Assembly (NCBI RefSeq): GCF_035975855.1
Contig: NZ_CP109056.1
Coordinates: forward strand, 1 to 64,000
Origin: Streptomyces sp. NBC_01304
GTDB taxonomy: Bacteria; Actinomycetota; Actinomycetes; Streptomycetales; Streptomycetaceae
Length of the DNA stretch: 64,000 bases
Direction: 5' to 3'
Shown: positions 35,454 through 43,259 of the stretch, one piece after another
Position numbering within the stretch: position 1 is the first letter of the stretch
Layout: each line of letters opens with the position of its first letter
The notes under the pieces: generated by a model
What the model saw: the letters and a program-made list of their open reading frames with translations, nothing else
Told to the model about the DNA's origin: nothing
Databases searched by the model: none
Translations under genes and position numbers: made by a program

Positions 35454-36014
35454 TCAGTCTGTGGTGAGGGCCTCGCCGGGCCGCAGCGGGCGGCCGGACT
35501 CGCGCAGGTGGTGCAGGGAGACGGAGGACTCCCAGTCGTACTCCTCGCGCTTGCCAAGGGTGTTGTCGCAGCCGCAGTGGCACCGGTAGGGCCGGATCAA
35601 GGCGTAGCAGGCGGCCGGCTGAATGTCGCAGCAGTCCCAGGGGAATCCCACGGTGAGTACCAGCATCGGCAGGCCGGTCGGTCGCTCGATTTCCGTGTCG
35701 CACATGTCGCAGCCACACGGCTTGAACGGCCTCGGGTCGGCCCAGTACGAATCACCCCAGTGGTAGCTCTCCCCGAACTCCGGTCCACCGCACGGACCGT
35801 GCTCGGCGATGGCCGCTGCGCTGGTGTCCACCGGGACGGTCGTGCCGAAGTAGCCCAGGACGGTGTCGCCGATCTCGATCTCGTCGTTGCGCCGAATGCG
35901 AGCCTCACGGTGGTCGTCATCAGTGTGGATCTCGTGGTCGTAGCCCTCTCCCTTCGGGCGCGCGGTCACGATGAAGCGGTGGTTCCAGGGGTCGATCTCG
36001 GCGTACACGGTCAT
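35454..36014 (-). CDS. Cysteine-rich hypothetical protein
   Basis: This 186-aa protein has its ATG behind GGAG (4 nt). The N-terminal half is strand-rich and hydrophilic. The C-terminal half has CGCDMCDTEIE, DCCDIQPAAC and CHCGCDN, nine or more cysteines that probably bind metal. No family is recognised. It is in the leftward PP2C operon, downstream of an intergenic hairpin at 36101-36131. Confidence 0.65.
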   Translation of the reverse strand: MTVYAEIDPWNHRFIVTARPKGEGYDHEIHTDDDHREARIRRNDEIEIGDTVLGYFGTTVPVDTSAAAIAEHGPCGGPEFGESYHWGDSYWADPRPFKPCGCDMCDTEIERPTGLPMLVLTVGFPWDCCDIQPAACYALIRPYRCHCGCDNTLGKREEYDWESSVSLHHLRESGRPLRPGEALTTD

Positions 36015-36100
36015 GGGGCTCCGATGTGGTGGCGGGCAGGGCGTGGGGCTGATCCGCTCGCTGGCAGTGCGGCGGGACCTGTTGGCGGGCGGCCGGGAGC

Positions 36101-36131
36101 GGGGCGCCCAGGCGGGAAGCCTGGGTGCCCC
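36101..36131. terminator. Intra-operon hairpin, terminator or attenuator
   Basis: GGGGCGCCCAGGC and its near-complement with one mismatch (13-bp stem, loop GGGAA) sit 27 bases after the stop of the 36158 gene and before the next gene of the same operon. It could reduce read-through into 36014-35454. Confidence 0.55.
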
Positions 36132-36157
36132 GCTGATGGCCGCTGGGCCTCGAAAGG

Positions 36158-36718
36158 TCAGTGGGTGGGATAGAGCACCAGGGCGGGGACGTGGGCGGGA
36201 ATGTTCCAGTCCTCGTCGTAGTCCGGTCCGCCGCTGGACGCCATGCCGTACATGCCGGACTCGGGGGCAGGCATGTAGAAGCCGACCTCCACGCGAGTCG
36301 AGGCGGGCGAGCTGGCGAATTCGCGTGGGTGATCGGCGGACTTGATGGCCACCAGGGTCGCGTCCGGCAGGTCGACCGTGGCCAGAACGGTGCGCAGTTC
36401 TCCCACCGTCAGGCCCTGGATGAGGACGGGGAAGTCACTCGTCCAGTCGCTGGCCCGGCTGGCGGCGTGCACGGGGGTGTCCTCGGCGAGGAGCTCTGCG
36501 GCCTGGTCCGGGTCGACCCTGACCAACTCGCGCACGGAGCACGGATAGTCGCCGTAGCCGTAGGACCAGCCGGCGCGCCACAGGCCTGCCTTCATGCCGA
36601 GGACGGGCTCCGCGAGGCGCAGGAGCGAATCCCTGGCCACGTCGCGCAGATTCGTGTAGCCGTCCACGGACAGCGCCCGAACGTCCACGGCCACCTTGGT
36701 CTCGCCATCGTTGTACAA
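36158..36718 (-). CDS. Hypothetical protein, tandem paralogue A (DUF6225-like)
   Basis: This 186-aa protein has a TTG start behind GGAGA. It contains DVRALSVDGYTNLRDVARDS, GLWRAGWSYGYGDYP, VLIQGLTVGELRTVLATVDL and the end HVPALVLYPTH. The GLTVGELRxxL...LPDxTLV segment resembles what I recall as DUF6225 in Streptomyces. The same-length neighbour at 36799 shares most of these blocks, so the two arose by tandem duplication. Function unknown; part of the PP2C operon. Confidence 0.7.
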   Translation of the reverse strand: MYNDGETKVAVDVRALSVDGYTNLRDVARDSLLRLAEPVLGMKAGLWRAGWSYGYGDYPCSVRELVRVDPDQAAELLAEDTPVHAASRASDWTSDFPVLIQGLTVGELRTVLATVDLPDATLVAIKSADHPREFASSPASTRVEVGFYMPAPESGMYGMASSGGPDYDEDWNIPAHVPALVLYPTH

Positions 36719-36798
36719 CAGGTCTCCTTCGCGGGTCAGTTGGGATTCCGGGCGTAGTTCGGAGGACTACGCCGGGCGATCTGTTGGTGGCCGAAGGG

Positions 36799-37359
36799 TC
36801 AGTGGGTGGGGTAAAGCACCAAGGCGGGAAGGTGGAGCGGGATGGCACCGTCCGCGTCGGCCTCGGGTGCGCCACCGGTTGCGAGACCGAGCAATCCGGA
36901 CACGGGGTGCGGCTCGTAGAATCCGGTCTCGACTCGGGCTGAGGCCGGGGAGCCGATGAAATCCTGCGGGTGGGTCGCGGCTCCGATGGCCACCAGGGTG
37001 TCGTCGGGCAGGTTCATCGAGTCGAGCGCGGTGCGCAGGTCTCCGACCGTCAACCCCTGGACCAGGACGGGAAATTCGCTCGTCCAGTCCGCAGCACGGC
37101 GTGCGGTGTGGATACGTGTGCCATCCGACGTGAGTGTCCCGGTCTCGGCCTGCGCAACCTGCTGCAGGTCGCGCAGGCAGCCGGGATAGGTGCCACGGCT
37201 GTAGTCCCAGCTAGCGCGCCAGAGGCCGGCGCTCATGCCGAGGGCGTCTTCCTCCAGGCGCAGCAGGGTGCCCCGGGGGACACGATGGAGACTCCCGTAG
37301 CCGTCCACGGACAGTGCTCGCATGTCCACGGCCACGGTGCGCTCGTCGTCGTCGGACAA
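36799..37359 (-). CDS. Hypothetical protein, tandem paralogue B (DUF6225-like)
   Basis: This 186-aa protein has a TTG start (MSDDDERTVAVDMRALSVDG) behind AGACC-type sequence. It shares DGYGSLHRV, GLWRASWDYSRGTYPG, VLVQGLTVGDLRTALDSMNL, LPDDTLVAIGAATHP and LPALVLYPTH with the 36158 gene. Only the central linkers and the extreme N-terminus differ. Function unknown. Gaps to neighbours are 48 and 80 bases, consistent with one transcript. Confidence 0.7.
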   Translation of the reverse strand: MSDDDERTVAVDMRALSVDGYGSLHRVPRGTLLRLEEDALGMSAGLWRASWDYSRGTYPGCLRDLQQVAQAETGTLTSDGTRIHTARRAADWTSEFPVLVQGLTVGDLRTALDSMNLPDDTLVAIGAATHPQDFIGSPASARVETGFYEPHPVSGLLGLATGGAPEADADGAIPLHLPALVLYPTH

Positions 37360-37407
37360 CAGGTCTCATTTTCATGGCCAGTTGGGTGTCGGGGTTCTTG
37401 CTGAGGG

Positions 37408-37761
37408 TTAGGCCGGGCGGCTCTTGCTGTCGGTCGTGTCGACGCGGGCCGCCAGGCGGGCGACCGTGTGCCGGGCGTCCGCGACCGCACGCTGCAGGAC
37501 GCTCTCCAGCGCCTCCCGCAGTTCGCCGCCGTCGTACTCGTTTGCGACCGAGCGGTCCTTGCCCACCTCGATCTTCTCCAGCGTCACCGTGCCGATGACG
37601 ACGACCTCGTCGGACTCGAAGCCCTCGCGGAACTCCTCGACCGTGGGGCGTCGCACGAGGACGTCGACGATGTACCCCTCGTGCTGGAAGCGGGCCTTGC
37701 CGTCGAGGTTGAGGCGGAAGCCCGGGTCGACGGCAAGCCCGTCGATCTGCTGCAGGTCCAT
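37408..37761 (-). CDS. Hypothetical protein downstream of PP2C
   Basis: This 117-aa acidic protein has its ATG behind GGAG (9 nt). It is a small alpha/beta domain with a strand-rich N-terminal half (FRLNLDGKARFQHEGYIVDV) and a helical C-terminus (ELREALESVLQRAVADARHT). No family is recognised. It is 31 bases after the PP2C stop. Confidence 0.65.
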   Translation of the reverse strand: MDLQQIDGLAVDPGFRLNLDGKARFQHEGYIVDVLVRRPTVEEFREGFESDEVVVIGTVTLEKIEVGKDRSVANEYDGGELREALESVLQRAVADARHTVARLAARVDTTDSKSRPA

Positions 37762-37792
37762 GGCGAGCGTCTCCGTTGCTGGTGGCGTGGGG

Positions 37793-38521
37793 TCAGGCGT
37801 TCAGGTCGGCGACCAGGACGGTCGCGTTGTCGGCGTAGCCCTCGGGGCGCCTCTGGGTGCGGGTGGCGGTGATCGACTGCTGGACGGCGGTCGTGGTGAG
37901 GCGACGGGCCACCTCACCGGGCGTTCCGGTCAGCAGGTCGCCAAGGTTCTTCTGGGCGTCCTCGTGCGGCTCGTAGGCGCCATCGCTGGCCAGGAGCAGG
38001 CGGACCGTGCTTGCGGGGCGGGTGACGGACTCGATCGCCGGGTGCTCGCCCTCGCAGCGCTCCTTGACCTCGTCCTCCGTGAAGGCGGAACCGAGCCAGG
38101 AGGTGACCGTGTTGCGGCTGCCGCCGGTGTAGAGGCGGCGCAGGTTGTGGTCGTTGGTGAGCCGCTGCGCGGTGCCGTCGATGAGGAGGTAGGCGCGGGA
38201 GTCCCCGCACCAGGCGACCGTGAGCGGCTTGCCCGGTGCGGTCACGGCGACCACCGCGACGGCCGATGCCCTCCCGCCGCCCTGCGCGACGTAACCGTCG
38301 TAGACGGCCCGCAGGCCCAACTCGGCGTCACCGCGACGTGCTGCGGCGCGCGCCAGGCGGACGGCCGCATCGCGGGTCCACTCACGCACCGTGTTGGTGT
38401 CGCCGATTCCGTCGAGCAGAACATAGGCCCGCGCTCCGGTACGGCGGTCGGTGAACACCGCCGTCGCGTCGCACTGGTTGCGGCGAAGGCCGATCTGCTG
38501 GTTGGTGGCGTAGTTGCGCAC
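37793..38521 (-). CDS. PP2C-family Ser/Thr protein phosphatase
   Basis: This 242-aa protein keeps the metal-binding motifs: CDATAVFTDRRTGARAYVLL with DGIGD (residues ~30-37), VAWCGDSRAYLLIDGTAQRL, VRLLLASDGAYEP (SDG) and GYADNATVLVADL (DN). PPM phosphatases remove phosphate from Ser/Thr residues; this one has no regulatory or membrane domain. I chose GTG 38521 because GGAG stands 4-5 bases before it; an ORF reading from 38584 would start inside the leader hairpin. It is the first gene of a leftward operon driven by promoter site C. Confidence 0.85.
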   Translation of the reverse strand: MRNYATNQQIGLRRNQCDATAVFTDRRTGARAYVLLDGIGDTNTVREWTRDAAVRLARAAARRGDAELGLRAVYDGYVAQGGGRASAVAVVAVTAPGKPLTVAWCGDSRAYLLIDGTAQRLTNDHNLRRLYTGGSRNTVTSWLGSAFTEDEVKERCEGEHPAIESVTRPASTVRLLLASDGAYEPHEDAQKNLGDLLTGTPGEVARRLTTTAVQQSITATRTQRRPEGYADNATVLVADLNA

Positions 38522-38551
38522 GGATCTCCATCTGGTCGCAGTGAGGGATGC

Positions 38552-38580
38552 GTTCGGGGGTGCTTGCTCCACCCCCGAAC
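38552..38580 (-). promoter_or_regulatory. 5'-leader hairpin of the PP2C operon
   Basis: GTTCGGGGGTG and its exact complement, with a 7-nt loop, lie within a few bases of the expected transcription start of promoter site C. A strong 11-bp stem at the very 5' end could stabilise the transcript or be an operator or attenuator. Confidence 0.6.
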
Positions 38581-38589
38581 ACATTCCCT

Positions 38590-38630
38590 AATTTACCCAT
38601 CGCAAGGCATGGAGTCAAGTTTTACGCGTC
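38590..38630 (-). promoter_or_regulatory. GACGCGTAAAAC-type promoter, site C
   Basis: On the minus strand: GACGCGTAAAACTTGACT, 17 bases, TAAATT (-10 at 38590-38595, -35 at 38613-38618). It drives the PP2C operon. Confidence 0.8.
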
Positions 38631-38740
38631 GCCAGTTCTGTGGATCCCCTCCCGCGCGCGTCGCGGCCAGCCCCCTGAGGTACCGCCACCGTTCGTCGCC
38701 TGGCCTCTGTCCACAGGAATGGACGGCCAATCTCGCGGCC

Positions 38741-39113
38741 ATGTGCCCCATATCGCGCTCGAACGCCGAACCCGCTGCTCACCGCCTGGACCGACTGCCG
38801 CGGCTGTGGCGCATGCTGCGCAGTCGCAGGGCGCCGACGGCGGTTGAGCGCGTCGAGTCGGATGTCGAGACGCAGAGTTCCGCCGCGGTGCGCGTCGTGG
38901 TCGCGCAGACCTTGGACGAGCTGCCGGAGGGCCGGCGCGAGACCTTGCTGTGGAAGCACGCGCTGCACTGGACGTACGAGGACGTCGAGGAGAGCCTCGA
39001 TAGCCCGCGACACCATATGGCGTGTGATGCCCGGTACCGACATCAGGGGCCAGGGAGCTGGGTCGGTTCCCGAGCCGTGCTCGGCTCGGACAGCCTCTTC
39101 CATCTTCGGCTAG
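38741..39113 (+). pseudogene. Sigma-region-4-like helix-turn-helix gene, frameshifted
   Basis: From the ATG at 38741 one frame reads to VVVAQTLDELPEGRRETLLW, KHALHWTYEDVEES. A second frame then continues with SIARDTIWRVMPGTDIRGQG to the stop at 39113. Joined, they give a ~124-aa protein whose end resembles region 4 of sigma factors (LPxxxRExLLL...YEDVEES...IARDTIWRV). The shift lies near 39000. The start is uncertain, as no good ribosome site was seen. It might be a small DNA-binding regulator. Either a damaged gene or a sequencing error. Confidence 0.4.
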
Positions 39114-39124
39114 GCGAGAAGTTG

Positions 39125-39724
39125 GTGTGCGGAGTTCCACACACCAACGCCGGCCGCCCGTGGGTCGCCCACCGGTGTATTGACTCGATCCTTCCCAGCG
39201 GGAAGCCGAACGCCTACTACCCCGACCCGAACGACCGTCGGCTGCGCCACTCGGCCTTGGACTCCGCAACGTCTGGCCTGTTCGGCCGGGACGCCGTCGA
39301 GAAGGCGTGGGCAACGGAACTCACCGCCGAGGAGGTCGACCCCGATCAGGTGCCGCACGGACGTCGGTGCCCGGGGCGCCTGGGCTTCGGCGCCTGGCCG
39401 ACCTACGCCGACCCGACTACCGCCAAAGGGCGGCAGCGCATCCAACTGACCAAAGCACTCGGGCCGATGTGCGCGGGGTGCGGTGACGCGTGGGGCGTCT
39501 ACATAGATCATGACCACTTCAGCGGATACGTGCGAGGACTGCTCTGCAGAATCTGCAACAACAAGATCGACTATTGCCCCCACCTGTCCGGCTGCCGCTG
39601 GGCCGACTATCTCGACAACCCGCCGGCCGCACCGCTCCAGATGCTCTACACGGACCGCGCCCAGGACCGGCGCCGTGATCAGCGCAAGATCGAAGTCACC
39701 GGCCTGGATCCGTACCTTGCGTAG
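39125..39724 (+). CDS. Endonuclease VII-like HNH nuclease
   Basis: This protein is about 199 aa with the recombination endonuclease VII signature CAGCGDAWGVYIDHDHFSGY, VRGLLCRICNNKI (CxxC...HDH...GYxRGLLCxxCN), residues ~120-152. The four cysteines bind zinc and the HDH...N form the metal catalytic site. It is likely a DNA nuclease acting on branched or nicked DNA; such enzymes are frequent on phages and plasmids. The start (GTG 39125 or TTG 39122) is a judgement: the frame is open far upstream, but that part belongs to the preceding helix-turn-helix gene. Confidence 0.75.
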   Translation: MCGVPHTNAGRPWVAHRCIDSILPSGKPNAYYPDPNDRRLRHSALDSATSGLFGRDAVEKAWATELTAEEVDPDQVPHGRRCPGRLGFGAWPTYADPTTAKGRQRIQLTKALGPMCAGCGDAWGVYIDHDHFSGYVRGLLCRICNNKIDYCPHLSGCRWADYLDNPPAAPLQMLYTDRAQDRRRDQRKIEVTGLDPYLA

Positions 39725-40019
39725 GCGCATGGCGGCACTGACCGAGGAGTACGCGCCGCGGTGCCGTCCGGCTGACATGTTGGTGCGGGCGGCCGCTGAT
39801 GAGGTTCGCGTCGTTCACGACGGGCGGCCGCCCGCATGGGCGAGCGTAGACGCGGCGCCGTCAGCTCGCGATCAAGTCGCCAGCGGCGCCATCGAGGCTC
39901 GCGCTCGCCGCGGTCTGGGCCCGGGCCTTGGCCCATACGGGGTCTTCCCCGTCCTGGCAGCGTTGTCGGGACCATCGAGATCGAAGGGCATGTCAGTACG
40001 CGCTGGCACAGTGGGCACC

Positions 40020-40397
40020 ATGAGCGTCGCGATGACCACGAAGGCCCCGGAGGAGCTGCTGGCCAGCATTCACGGTCCGCTGCTCGAACTGGTCCAGGAC
40101 AAGCTCTGCGAGCGGGCAGAGCAGTTGCGCCGCGCGCTGCCGCCCCGGCCGGAGGACGCGCTGGCCCGGTTCCGCTGGTGGCGTTCGCTCGATGCCGACC
40201 AGGGCCGGCGGGCGATGCTGATGGAGCGGCTCGACGCGCTGTCGGATCGCCTTCGCGACCACCCCGCGATCGGTCGCGACCCGCTGGGCTCGCTGCCGGC
40301 GGAAGCCTTGGAGGAGGCCGAGGGGTTCGATGAAGAACTGTCGGAGCTGATCGCTCGGTTCCGCCGAGTGCTGGAGGTCGTCGCAGCTCAGCGGTAG
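40020..40397 (+). CDS. Hypothetical helical protein
   Basis: This 125-aa protein has its ATG at 40020 (an in-frame ATG at 39990 is also possible). It is nearly all helical with heptad-like stretches (LLELVQDKLCERAEQLRRAL; LMERLDALSDRLRDHPAIGR; FDEELSELIARFRRVLEVVA). No family is recognised. Its end overlaps the convergent 40388-40927 gene by 10 bases. Confidence 0.55.
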   Translation: MSVAMTTKAPEELLASIHGPLLELVQDKLCERAEQLRRALPPRPEDALARFRWWRSLDADQGRRAMLMERLDALSDRLRDHPAIGRDPLGSLPAEALEEAEGFDEELSELIARFRRVLEVVAAQR

Positions 40398-40927
40398 TTC
40401 CGGGCCCAGTCCGCCGCGAGGCCCTGAATGGAGACGACTGCGTCGTCGATCTCCTTTGCACTCACGTCGCCGGCTCGACTGGCAACGAGTTCGGTGAGGC
40501 GTTGCCGCAGGTTGTTGGTGAACAGCTCGTCGGCCGCGTTGAGGCGGTCTGCGGGACGTTCGCGGGCCTGCTCGTCGTCCACGTAGAGGGCGAATGCCTG
40601 ACGCCACAGCACATCGCCTTCCGCCAGTCCGATCTGAGCGACAAGCCGTTCCCAGAGGTTCGGGAAGGGTGCTTCAAATCCCTGCCGAGGATCGCTGATC
40701 AGCTCGGCGATCTCCGGCGCCGTGGTAGGGAGCAGAGGCAAGTGCTCGACCGTCGGGTCGTAGTCGGTGATCTCGCACGTGGTGCCTTCGCGCTCGGGGC
40801 GCGTGCTGTAGGCGCTCAGCGAGTGGTGCATGTCCTCGCTGAGCTGTCGGGTGGGGATGGGGCCGATCCTGGTCGTGCGGCCGTCGGTGGAGGCCACGGT
40901 CACGGCGAGTCGGTTGGGGGTGTTCAC
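40388..40927 (-). CDS. Hypothetical protein in short operon with 55-aa basic protein
   Basis: This 179-aa protein has a GTG start behind GGAGG (4 nt). The N-terminal ~60 residues are strand-rich (MNTPNRLAVTVASTDGRTTR), then it is helical and acidic. No known motif. Second gene of the leftward unit from promoter site D. Confidence 0.65.
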   Translation of the reverse strand: MNTPNRLAVTVASTDGRTTRIGPIPTRQLSEDMHHSLSAYSTRPEREGTTCEITDYDPTVEHLPLLPTTAPEIAELISDPRQGFEAPFPNLWERLVAQIGLAEGDVLWRQAFALYVDDEQARERPADRLNAADELFTNNLRQRLTELVASRAGDVSAKEIDDAVVSIQGLAADWARNYR

Positions 40928-40978
40928 GAGACCTCCGGGTGAGCAGGGGCGCGCAGCCGATTGAGGGCCGACTGCCTC

Positions 40979-41146
40979 CTAGCCCGCCGATGCGGAGAAC
41001 CGGATCGCGGCGCTCTTGCCCGCGCGGCGGCCCCGCTCGCGGCGCGTGCCGCTGGCGTGGCTGCCGCTGGCACCAGAGCGGCGAAGGCCCTGAATGGCCA
41101 CGGCGCGGGTTCGGTTGGTCGTGTAGTTGGTCAGGCTCTGCTTCAT
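40979..41146 (-). CDS. 55-aa basic protein
   Basis: This short gene starts at the ATG at 41146 behind GAGGAG (8 nt): MKQSLTNYTTNRTRAVAIQG, LRRSGASGSHASGTRRERGR, then RAGKSAAIRFSASAG. It is rich in Arg, Ser and Gly with almost no acidic residues, so nucleic-acid or protein binding is likely. It directly follows promoter site D and is first in its operon. Confidence 0.6.
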   Translation of the reverse strand: MKQSLTNYTTNRTRAVAIQGLRRSGASGSHASGTRRERGRRAGKSAAIRFSASAG

Positions 41147-41181
41147 CTGCGTCACTCCTCGTCCGCTCGACTGTTTCCACT

Positions 41182-41222
41182 AATTTACCCATTGCTAGAT
41201 CTACAGTCAAGTTGTTCGCGTC
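41182..41222 (-). promoter_or_regulatory. GACGCGTAAAAC-type promoter, site D (variant GACGCGAACAAC)
   Basis: On the minus strand: GACGCGAACAACTTGACT, 17 bases, TAAATT (-10 at 41182-41187, -35 at 41205-41210). Back to back with site E, 24 bases apart; it drives 41146 leftward. Confidence 0.75.
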
Positions 41223-41246
41223 AACAGTTCGATCACCCCGAGAGAT

Positions 41247-41287
41247 GACGCGTAAAACTTGCCGGATCAATCCGTGTTGGGTAAATT
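41247..41287 (+). promoter_or_regulatory. GACGCGTAAAAC-type promoter, site E
   Basis: GACGCGTAAAACTTGCCG, 17 bases, TAAATT on the plus strand (-35 at 41259-41264, -10 at 41282-41287). It drives the rightward genes starting at 41351. Confidence 0.8.
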
Positions 41288-41350
41288 ACTAAGTGCAGCG
41301 TCGGTGTGGCCGACTGCTACGCACCCTGTCCCCCTTGCGATTGGATCTCT

Positions 41351-41878
41351 TTGACGACTCCGAACCCCCAGGCTCTTGCTCGCACGCTGTTCTTTGCGTT
41401 GGTCGACGAGGCCCGTCGGAACGCAGTCGACACCGGGGAGCACGAGCTCCTGTGCCGCGTCGACGCGATGCGCCCCTTCGAGGTCCTGGACGCCTTCGAG
41501 CACGAGGGCTTCGTCAACGCCGACCTGCTCAAGGCCGTCGGTGCAGTCCTCCGCCACCTCGCACCCGCCCAGTACGGCGACGCCGAACAGGAGGAACTGC
41601 AGCTCTGCGACTACGACTTCCGCGAACTGGTCGCTTTCGCCTCGAAGGCCGAGAACGAGGGCTTCTGGTACGCGTACGCCGAGTACGGGCCCGAGTTCGA
41701 GAGCCCCGCCGCCCGCGCCGTCGTTGCAGATCCGCGGGCCCTGGAGGACCTCCTCAAGCAGTACGAGAAGGCCATCGACGGATTCTGGGAGCAGCCCGAC
41801 GCCGAGACGCAGTACGACGCCCACCTCGGCGAGCGCGACCGGCGGGACAAGATGGCCAAGCGGCGGGCAACGGTCTGA
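41351..41878 (+). CDS. Hypothetical acidic protein ahead of the C5 methyltransferase
   Basis: This protein is about 175 aa if it starts at TTG 41351 (MTTPNPQALARTLFFALVDE); GTG 41306 is the alternative and would add 15 residues. It is all-helical and acidic (VDAMRPFEVLDAFEHEGFVN; EEELQLCDYDFRELVAFASK). No family is recognised. It is one base from the methyltransferase start and so in the same operon under promoter site E. Confidence 0.65.
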   Translation: MTTPNPQALARTLFFALVDEARRNAVDTGEHELLCRVDAMRPFEVLDAFEHEGFVNADLLKAVGAVLRHLAPAQYGDAEQEELQLCDYDFRELVAFASKAENEGFWYAYAEYGPEFESPAARAVVADPRALEDLLKQYEKAIDGFWEQPDAETQYDAHLGERDRRDKMAKRRATV

Positions 41879-41879
41879 C

Positions 41880-42725
41880 GTGACGTCCGCCCACCCGCCT
41901 TTCGCTCGCGTTGGCTCCGCGTCTGCGGGGTCAACGGCGGGCCGCCCACGTGTGGATCCAGACCTGAACGGGCGTCGTCCTAGCGTTCTCGACCTCTGCT
42001 GCTGCGCCGGCGGCGCCGGCATGGGCTACCACCTTGCGGGCTTCGACGTGACCGGTGTCGATATCAAGCCCCGGCCCCGCTACCCCTTCCGCTTCATCGA
42101 GGGGGACGCGCTGGACGCCATGCGCGAGATGTGTCAGGAGTTCGACCTGGTGCACATCTCGCCGCCGTGCCAGGCCCATACCGCGCTGACCAAGGGCACC
42201 AACCGCGGCCGCGAGTACGTCGACTTGATCCCCCAGGTGCGTGCCCTGTGCGAGTGGTACGGCGTGCCGTGGGTGATCGAGAACGTGCCCGGGGCCTCGA
42301 TCCGCCGGGATCTCACGCTGTGCGGCGAGATGTTCGGGCTGGGTGTCATCCGGCACCGGCACTTCGAGATCAACTGGTGGGGCGGCGAACCCCGGCAGCT
42401 GCCCCATCTCAAGCACCGCGGGCCGGTGCGCGGGTGGCGGCACGGGGTCTACCGGGACGGCCCGTACATCGCCGCGTACGGAAAGGGCGGCGGCAAGGGC
42501 ACCGTCGCCGAGATGCAGGCGGCCATGGACATCCACTGGACCGACGTCCATGAGGAGCTCACCGAGGCCATCCCGCCCGCCTACACCGAGTACATCGGGC
42601 GCGAGTTCCAGCGTCCCGGCGGCTGGGGCGCGGCCCTGCGGGGCGAGCCCGACTTCGAGCCCATCCCCACGATCATGCGCCCCTACCTCAAGCACAGCCC
42701 CGAGGGCCGCCTCGTCCGCGTCTGA
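41880..42725 (+). CDS. C5 cytosine-specific DNA methyltransferase, phage/plasmid type
   Basis: This 281-aa protein has motif I VLDLCCCAGGAGMGYHLAGF, VTGVDIKPRPRYPF (II), the catalytic PCQ loop VHISPPCQAHTALTKGTNRG (IV, Cys ~97) and the ENV motif WVIENVPGAS (VI). Later blocks are short, and the target-recognition region is small compared with restriction-associated enzymes (~330-450 aa). Reaction: transfer of methyl from SAM to C5 of cytosine in DNA. GTG start, one base after the preceding stop. No restriction nuclease lies beside it, so it looks solitary. It could shield the replicon from host restriction. Confidence 0.85.
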   Translation: MTSAHPPFARVGSASAGSTAGRPRVDPDLNGRRPSVLDLCCCAGGAGMGYHLAGFDVTGVDIKPRPRYPFRFIEGDALDAMREMCQEFDLVHISPPCQAHTALTKGTNRGREYVDLIPQVRALCEWYGVPWVIENVPGASIRRDLTLCGEMFGLGVIRHRHFEINWWGGEPRQLPHLKHRGPVRGWRHGVYRDGPYIAAYGKGGGKGTVAEMQAAMDIHWTDVHEELTEAIPPAYTEYIGREFQRPGGWGAALRGEPDFEPIPTIMRPYLKHSPEGRLVRV

Positions 42726-42769
42726 GCAGCCCTCGCCGATTCCGCCCAACCCCAACTGAACGGAGCTGT

Positions 42770-43195
42770 TTGACCTTGCTCGTCGATCCCGCCACTCCTG
42801 ACACCTTCCTGGGTGTTGCCGTTCCCGCCGAGGTCAGGGATCTCTGGTTCCGGTGGGAGGGCGCCCAGTGGCGCCGCATGCAGCACCTGGCCACCAACAA
42901 GCCCTTCCCGCCCGACCAGCGCTACTCGGTCCGGTTCCCGAAGGAGTTGTGCAGCGCGCATCGCCAGCACTGGCTCGACTACCGGAACATGGACTACGAC
43001 CCGGTGACCGGCAACAGGTGGCCGGGGAACTCCGGCTCGCCTTTCGCCACCGTCGACCGCAACCTGGCCCGGCTGAGCGAGGAGCGTCGGTGCGAATGGG
43101 ACGAGAAGGCGTCCGGGCAGATGCAGTTGATCGAGCGGATCTGCCTGTCGGGCGCCTCCCCGCAGTGCGCACCCGATGAGACGTCCGGCCTCTGA
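42770..43195 (+). CDS. Hypothetical protein
   Basis: This 141-aa protein has a TTG start behind GGAG (4 nt). It is Trp- and Arg-rich (AEVRDLWFRWEGAQWRRMQH; HRQHWLDYRNMDYDPVTGNR) with several cysteines toward the end. No family is recognised. Rightward, after the methyltransferase with a 44-base gap and before another unknown gene. Confidence 0.6.
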   Translation: MTLLVDPATPDTFLGVAVPAEVRDLWFRWEGAQWRRMQHLATNKPFPPDQRYSVRFPKELCSAHRQHWLDYRNMDYDPVTGNRWPGNSGSPFATVDRNLARLSEERRCEWDEKASGQMQLIERICLSGASPQCAPDETSGL

Positions 43196-43259
43196 CGTTG
43201 CCCTGTCGGTGCCACCTTCTGCTGACCGCCCTTCCGTCTTGCCCCTCAAGGAGCCCTAC

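Noticed and set aside
37424..39724. 766-aa open frame on the plus strand
   Set aside because: Its first two thirds run antisense to the PP2C operon and through promoter site C; only the endonuclease VII-like C-terminus is real coding sequence.
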